From assembly GCA_003162115.1 (NCBI GenBank), contig PMMV01000122.1, forward strand, positions 1,015 through 11,956: DNA of 10,942 bases, written 5' to 3'. This DNA comes from Methanobacterium sp. GTDB taxonomy: Archaea; Methanobacteriota; Methanobacteria; Methanobacteriales; Methanobacteriaceae. This document shows positions 6,763 to 10,942 of this stretch, piece by piece. Under the pieces are notes generated by a model. It searched no databases, was not told the origin of the DNA, and saw nothing but the letters and a program-made list of their open reading frames with translations. Numbering within the stretch: the first letter of the stretch is position 1; each line of letters starts with the position of its first letter. The position numbers and the translations under genes were made by a program.

Positions 6763-7805
6763 ATATTCACAAAACCCAAAGCTTCAGCATAGGATATAAC
6801 TTCTTGAATCTCGTCCATAGTTGGGAGGTTAGATATTTCTGGATGTTCGGGTGCTTTATAAAGTGGCCGATACTGGGACATTATATTTAAAATTACCTCA
6901 GAACCTAAATTATCCGATATCCATTTTATAAGCGGTTTTGAACAACATTCAACATGATTTGGAATTACTAGGTGTCTTATGATCATTTCACCGGCATCAT
7001 AAGCGATTCTATGATTTCTTCTTACAACCTCAGAGTAATTGGAAATTCCAGAAAGATCTTCAGCACATCTATTGTTTCCGTACTTAAAATCGGTGATATA
7101 GACATCTGCAAACCCATCAAGTAATTTCATTGCATATTCGGATAGGTATAAATTACTGTTCCATATTACTGGGATATTTTCCTTCGAATTTTTCATTACC
7201 CTCATGATGTAGGGGATGTTAGGAGTTGGTTCTCCCCCAACAAAATTTACATTCATTGATCCCTGTCTTCGTCTTAAATCAATTATTTTAGCAAGTTTCA
7301 GTGGTTCCACAACCATCCCCTGATCTGGTTGCTGACTAATGTCCCAATTCTGGCAGTAGATACATTGGAAGTTGCAGCCTGAGAAAAATATGGTATGACT
7401 AGGTACTAAAGGTTTTTCCTCAGCCATATGCAGAAATTCAGAGGCTATGGCCGGTTTACTTACTCGACAGAAACCTGTTTCAATTCTTCTGTCGATTTTG
7501 CAGTTCTTTTCGCATAAAAAACAGTTCTCCAATATTTTATCTGCAATCATAATTTTTAGATCTAGATAAGAAAATTCAGGCCTAAACAATCCATTCCATG
7601 AGGTTTCAATATATTTAGAATGGTATTCTGCTCTTACTTTTTCATGCTCACTCCACAGAGCATCTAACTCCATGCAATAATCTGCCGTTATGCTTTTAGT
7701 AACCCTCATTCTGGATGGTTTTTCATTTGAAGCTATCTTAAAATAATCTTGAAGGGCCATTCCAAGATTACCGCCTAATCCACCTACAATACCTCTTGAA
7801 AACAT
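6756..7805 (-). CDS. Radical SAM protein, PflX-like (pyruvate formate-lyase activase homolog family)
   Basis: A 349-residue radical SAM protein of the uncharacterised PflX group (COG1313 type). The cluster-binding motif is C144-NFQ-C148-IY-C151, followed by the SAM-binding GGEPT at 190-194. Upstream, C95, C98, C102 and C113 (CFLCEKNC...GFC) form a conserved extra cysteine group that could hold a second cluster or zinc. The family is related to glycyl-radical-enzyme activases, but its substrate is unknown; no glycyl radical enzyme is seen here. The ATG at 7805 is chosen because it overlaps the stop of the upstream TldE-like gene as TGATG, implying coupled translation; a TTG one codon earlier is possible but less likely. 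Residues 1-90 are a less recognisable extension rich in charged residues. Confidence 0.85.
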   Translation of the reverse strand: MFSRGIVGGLGGNLGMALQDYFKIASNEKPSRMRVTKSITADYCMELDALWSEHEKVRAEYHSKYIETSWNGLFRPEFSYLDLKIMIADKILENCFLCEKNCKIDRRIETGFCRVSKPAIASEFLHMAEEKPLVPSHTIFFSGCNFQCIYCQNWDISQQPDQGMVVEPLKLAKIIDLRRRQGSMNVNFVGGEPTPNIPYIMRVMKNSKENIPVIWNSNLYLSEYAMKLLDGFADVYITDFKYGNNRCAEDLSGISNYSEVVRRNHRIAYDAGEMIIRHLVIPNHVECCSKPLIKWISDNLGSEVILNIMSQYRPLYKAPEHPEISNLPTMDEIQEVISYAEALGFVNII

Positions 7806-9109
7806 CAACCAACTACCCTTAAGTTTTCGACTAGAATTTGAGGAAGTACAAATGGCCCTATTTTACGTTTCTCGGCAGCTGCTGCAAAGGAAACTCCCAT
7901 TGCCTGGAAAATATTTCCAGAAAGCATTGCCTTTTTCAATGGATGTTTTAAATCTCCATTTTCAATTTTGAATGCATTCATAGCCTCAACAGAAAAATCT
8001 CCAGATATGGGATTTGCTGTATGTGCTCCAAGAACGTCTGTAATCAGCACACCGTTATTAACCTCTGAAATATCTTTAATATCATCAAATTCAAGTATAA
8101 AATTAGATAAACCTACTGATGGAACATCGCCATAGGATGATCTCATTCCATTACCTGTGGGTTCAACTCCTCCTTTTTTAGCAGTATAAATATCATATAA
8201 AAAGTTTTTCAACAATCCTTTCTCGATTAATGGAGTTTTTTGACTTGATACTCCTTCACCATCACATGTTGCCGATTGAAGACCTCCTTTGAGAGTACCA
8301 TCATCATATATGCTTAATGAATTGGATACAACTTCTTTCCCAAGTTTATCTGCAAAAACAGATCTTCCCCTTTGGACATTATCAGCGTTAAGCGCACTTG
8401 AAAAAGTTGCTATAAGTCCTGAAGCTGCGTGATGGTCAAGAATAACAGGGAAATTTGCAGTTTCTATTGGTATGCCTCCTCTTGAGTCTTTTGCAATTCT
8501 ACAAGCATTTTCAGCTATTTCTTCAGGATCGATGTCGAGATGTCTTGATGAATCAGATTCACTGGCAGTTGACACATTCTCTCCATCATCCACATTAACT
8601 GATATATAGCCTGAAAAAATTGATGAAACATCTTGAGCTACTGCACCTTCAGAGTTTGCAATTATGAACTTACTGTAGCCCGTTTGGAATCCTCCAGATG
8701 TTGGTTCACACTTTTCTTCCTTTACCGATGAAAGCATGATCTTTCCGAAGTTTATGATTTCTTCAAGTTCTAGACACTCGATCTTAGGATCAAAAATACC
8801 CTTTACATTAGGATATTCAGATTTAGGCGCAAATGCAAAGTTCTCATCAATTTCATTAGATTTAGCATTAAAAATCGCACTTTGAACAGTCTCTTCAAGC
8901 TTATCAAGGTTGGTTGAGTAAGAGAAACCCATTTTCCCTTCAAGGATAACTCTGATTCCAACTCCAAATGTGAAAGCTTCCTTTGCAAAATCTACTTTAT
9001 CCTTTTTGATATCAACGTTGACACCTTCTTCCTTTTCAACATAAATCTCTGCCTGATCGGTGTATTTAAGGGCGAGATCAAGAGTTTGGTTCGCTACATC
9101 ATGCATCAT
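7805..9109 (-). CDS. PmbA/TldE-family protein (TldD/TldE metallopeptidase partner subunit)
   Basis: A 434-residue protein of the TldD/PmbA family. The C-terminal signature LITDVLGAHTANPISGDFSVEA (355-376, with GAHTANPISGDFS central) and the N-terminal domain with the repeated FGVGIRV element are typical of the TldE (PmbA) branch. At the position where TldD carries HEXXXH, this protein has HHAASGLI (226-233), so it lacks the metal-binding motif and probably acts as the non-catalytic partner of a TldD subunit. In bacteria TldD/TldE degrades unfolded peptides and matures modified peptides; the archaeal substrate is unknown. GAGGTG (9122-9117) lies 7 nt before ATG 9109. The gene overlaps the radical SAM gene by one base. 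TldD is not in this window. Confidence 0.88.
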   Translation of the reverse strand: MMHDVANQTLDLALKYTDQAEIYVEKEEGVNVDIKKDKVDFAKEAFTFGVGIRVILEGKMGFSYSTNLDKLEETVQSAIFNAKSNEIDENFAFAPKSEYPNVKGIFDPKIECLELEEIINFGKIMLSSVKEEKCEPTSGGFQTGYSKFIIANSEGAVAQDVSSIFSGYISVNVDDGENVSTASESDSSRHLDIDPEEIAENACRIAKDSRGGIPIETANFPVILDHHAASGLIATFSSALNADNVQRGRSVFADKLGKEVVSNSLSIYDDGTLKGGLQSATCDGEGVSSQKTPLIEKGLLKNFLYDIYTAKKGGVEPTGNGMRSSYGDVPSVGLSNFILEFDDIKDISEVNNGVLITDVLGAHTANPISGDFSVEAMNAFKIENGDLKHPLKKAMLSGNIFQAMGVSFAAAAEKRKIGPFVLPQILVENLRVVG

Positions 9110-9116
9110 TTTTTAA

Positions 9117-9122
9117 CACCTC
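9117..9122 (-). promoter_or_regulatory. Ribosome-binding site of the TldE-like gene
   Basis: GAGGTG on the minus strand, 7 nt before ATG 9109, is a strong match to the 16S rRNA 3' end. It favours 9109 over the second ATG at 9106. Confidence 0.75.
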
Positions 9123-9175
9123 GATATAAATCAGTAAATTATTGACATCAAATTATTTTAAACTAATTTTTAATA

Positions 9176-9194
9176 TTAAGTTTAATAAACTTAA
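9176..9194. repeat. Palindrome downstream of the phosphoglycolate phosphatase gene
   Basis: TTAAGTTTAATAAACTTAA has perfect 9-base arms around a single central base. It starts 5 bases after the phosphatase stop codon on the minus strand and about 67 bases upstream of the TldE-like gene. With almost no loop it is a poor RNA hairpin, so an operator-like DNA site or a weak terminator element are both possible. An AT-rich TATA-like stretch (about 9155-9163) lies between it and the TldE-like gene. Confidence 0.35.
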
Positions 9195-9198
9195 ATAC

Positions 9199-9870
9199 TT
9201 AAATATAGGGAATATACTTTTCGACGGCTTCTCTAACTCCATTTCCATGTGGTTCGTCGGTAACATAATCAGCTATGTCTTTAAGTTCTTGGTCAGCATT
9301 TGAAACAGCTACTTTAACACCTACAGCAGTTAAAAATTCGATATCATTTTCACTATCACCTATCCCAAGGATTTCGCTGGGTTTTACACCAATACCAGCT
9401 GCAACTTTAATAAGAGAAGTTCCCTTGTTTACTGATGGGTCTGTAATATGTATGGCAAATGTGCTGTCGTAAACCTCAACATCAAATTCTTCAAGAATTT
9501 CTTTAACAGTTTTGACAGGGAATTTTCTGGTTATTGCTATTTCTGAAACTCTTAAGTGAGAATTTTGAACTTTTTCAACTGGTAATTCTGATTTAAGGTA
9601 ATTATATGCTTTTTGACATACTTCAAAATTTCCAAGAACCTCTTTTATACCATTTGATTCGATGACACCCCCATTTTCGGCTACAACCCCTCCAGATGTA
9701 GCCAAAAATGTTGATAATGCCTTTGTAAAACAGAGAATATTTCCAGTTGCAATTATAACCGGAATACCGAGACTTTCAACCTTGTAGATAATGTCTATGG
9801 CACTTATGCATCCTCTCCTGCTTTTATCTGTGATGGTACCATCCACATCAAGGGCTAACACTTTTATCAA
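9199..9870 (-). CDS. Phosphoglycolate phosphatase, archaeal HAD type
   Basis: A 223-residue HAD-superfamily phosphatase of the archaeal phosphoglycolate phosphatase (TA0175-like, Cof/subclass IIB) family. It hydrolyses 2-phosphoglycolate to glycolate and phosphate, clearing a toxic by-product. All four HAD motifs are visible: nucleophile D8 and acid D10 in LDVDGT, T42 in IIATGN, K149 in NKGTS, and D172/D176 in GIGDSENDIEF, with the subclass IIB cap between motifs II and III. The start is taken as TTG 9870, because GGTG (9880-9877) lies 6 nt upstream in the same layout as rpl12; the upstream GTG at 9879 is part of that site. Homologs also begin about seven residues before the first Asp. It follows hypD by 46 bases and may share its transcript. 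A related sugar-phosphate phosphatase activity cannot be excluded. Confidence 0.88.
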   Translation of the reverse strand: MIKVLALDVDGTITDKSRRGCISAIDIIYKVESLGIPVIIATGNILCFTKALSTFLATSGGVVAENGGVIESNGIKEVLGNFEVCQKAYNYLKSELPVEKVQNSHLRVSEIAITRKFPVKTVKEILEEFDVEVYDSTFAIHITDPSVNKGTSLIKVAAGIGVKPSEILGIGDSENDIEFLTAVGVKVAVSNADQELKDIADYVTDEPHGNGVREAVEKYIPYI

Positions 9871-9876
9871 AACTTT

Positions 9877-9880
9877 CACC
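9877..9880 (-). promoter_or_regulatory. Ribosome-binding site that sets a TTG start
   Basis: GGTG within AGGTGAAAG on the minus strand lies 6 nt before TTG 9870. The spacing equals that of rpl12, so the GTG here is most likely not the start codon of the phosphatase gene. Confidence 0.65.
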
Positions 9881-9916
9881 TATTTTTATTCTCATAGTAA
9901 GTCACATATAGGAAAT

Positions 9917-10942
9917 TCACATCGATGGATCGAATGATCCGTATCTGTAGGCTATATTGCATGTTCCCTCTTTACTGACCATACAAGCTCCGACTGGATT
10001 CATAGGGTTGCATTCAGTTTTGAAAAGTTTGCATTCCTCCGGTCTTGCAACTCCTCTGAGTATTGGACCACATATACATCCGGTTATGACGGGTTTAGAT
10101 TCACCTACATCAATATCAAATTTTTCCCTTGCATTGAAGTTTGAAAACTCTTTCTTAACTTCATAGACAGAATTGGGTATTTCAGGAAATCCTCTCCACT
10201 CCCTGCTTTTTATGTAAAATACATCTTCAAGAAGTTCTTGGGCCTTTATGTTTCCGTCTTCCCTTACAGCACGTTTGTACTCATTCTGAACCTCTGCTTT
10301 TCCATCTTTAAACTGTTTTAACACCATATAAATTGATATAAGTACATCAAATGGGTTAAATCCGGCCACAACTTGTGGAATTCCATACTTCTCAGAAAAG
10401 GGCTGGTAGGGTTTTGTTCCTATTATTGTTGAGACATGGCCAGGTTCAATAAGTGCATTGAGGTTCACTTCTCCAGATTCTATCAGGAATTTAAGGGCTG
10501 GCGGGATAAGTCTGTGGCTTGATAATACTGAAAAATTCTCTGGTGGACCGTTTACCAATTCTGCTGCTGTTGTGGGTGCAGTAGTTTCAAATCCTGCTGC
10601 CATAAATACCACTTCGTTGTCTGTTTTTTGTGCCATCTCAACTGCATTGTTTACTCCATAAACTATCCTAATATCTGCACCTTCTGCTTTTGCATCTGCC
10701 AGTGATCCTGTTGTTCCAGGAACCCTTAACATATCTCCAAATGTTGCTATAGTAACACCATCCCTTGCAAGGAAGAGGCACTCATCTACTTCTCTTGCTG
10801 GTACACAACAAACAGGACATCCGGGTCCTGCAACAATTTCTACCTCTTTAGGTATGAGTGTTCTTATTCCGTGTTGCATTATTGTGTGTTCGTGTGACCC
10901 GCAGACATGCATTATCTTTACTGGTCTTGAGATTTTTTCTAT
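9917..10942 (-). CDS. hypD: [NiFe]-hydrogenase maturation protein HypD, 5' end cut by window edge
   Basis: HypD is the scaffold on which, with HypC, the Fe(CN)2CO group of [NiFe]-hydrogenases is built in the cytoplasm. Counting from the Met at 10912, the conserved CGSHEHT (C4) and GPGCPVC (C32, C35) have the same 28- and 3-residue spacing as Cys41, Cys69 and Cys72 of E. coli HypD. GFETTAPTTA follows at about 107-116, and a C-terminal set of cysteines (C279, C281, C294, C301, C310, C318) fits the [4Fe-4S] site. The frame stays open for ten more codons to the window edge (IEKISRPVKI), matching the residues before this motif in other HypD proteins, so the true start lies outside. In a methanogen its targets would be the F420-reducing, F420-non-reducing and energy-converting [NiFe]-hydrogenases. 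The gene ends TGA at 9917-9919. Confidence 0.96.
   Translation of the reverse strand: MEKISRPVKIMHVCGSHEHTIMQHGIRTLIPKEVEIVAGPGCPVCCVPAREVDECLFLARDGVTIATFGDMLRVPGTTGSLADAKAEGADIRIVYGVNNAVEMAQKTDNEVVFMAAGFETTAPTTAAELVNGPPENFSVLSSHRLIPPALKFLIESGEVNLNALIEPGHVSTIIGTKPYQPFSEKYGIPQVVAGFNPFDVLISIYMVLKQFKDGKAEVQNEYKRAVREDGNIKAQELLEDVFYIKSREWRGFPEIPNSVYEVKKEFSNFNAREKFDIDVGESKPVITGCICGPILRGVARPEECKLFKTECNPMNPVGACMVSKEGTCNIAYRYGSFDPSM

Noticed and set aside
1..10942. CRISPR array, insertion sequence or prophage genes
   Set aside because: No regularly spaced repeats, transposase, integrase or terminal inverted repeats were seen; gene content is mostly housekeeping.

Overview
The window looks like the chromosome of a hydrogenotrophic methanogen of the order Methanobacteriales, most likely Methanobacterium or a close relative; the genus is inferred, since no 16S or mcr gene is present. 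The evidence is an archaeal L10/L12 ribosomal stalk gene pair, an archaeal-type alanyl-tRNA synthetase with an N-terminal zinc ribbon, a protein matching the methanogen-restricted 'methanogenesis marker 16' family, an archaeal HAD phosphoglycolate phosphatase and the [NiFe]-hydrogenase maturation factor HypD. Intergenic DNA is very AT-rich, and the clearest ribosome-binding sites have a GAGGTG or GGTGAT core about 6 nt before the start.

Left part (1-4844, plus strand): the last codons of the L10 (P0) gene, then rpl12, a likely terminator, a 350-base AT-rich leader region containing an inverted repeat and a palindrome, alaS, and the marker 16 iron-sulfur protein. The plus-strand block ends at a T-run near 4902-4910, where it meets leftward transcription from the rest of the window.

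Right part (10942-4915, all minus strand, so read right to left): hypD (5' end cut by the window), phosphoglycolate phosphatase, a PmbA/TldE-family protein coupled by a TGATG overlap to a PflX-like radical SAM protein, a HEAT-repeat gene broken by one extra base in a run of seven A, a small unrecognised 73-residue protein, and a zinc-ribbon protein with one C-terminal membrane segment.

Most genes are housekeeping: translation (L10, L12, AlaRS), hydrogenase maturation (HypD) and metabolite repair (Pgp). The less understood ones are the marker 16 protein, the TldE-radical SAM pair and the HEAT/73-residue pair. No mobile element, CRISPR array, tRNA or rRNA gene was seen. I did not find convincing evidence for a wholly new multi-gene system; the best leads are the TldE-radical SAM pair, the frameshifted HEAT gene and the inverted repeats near promoters.
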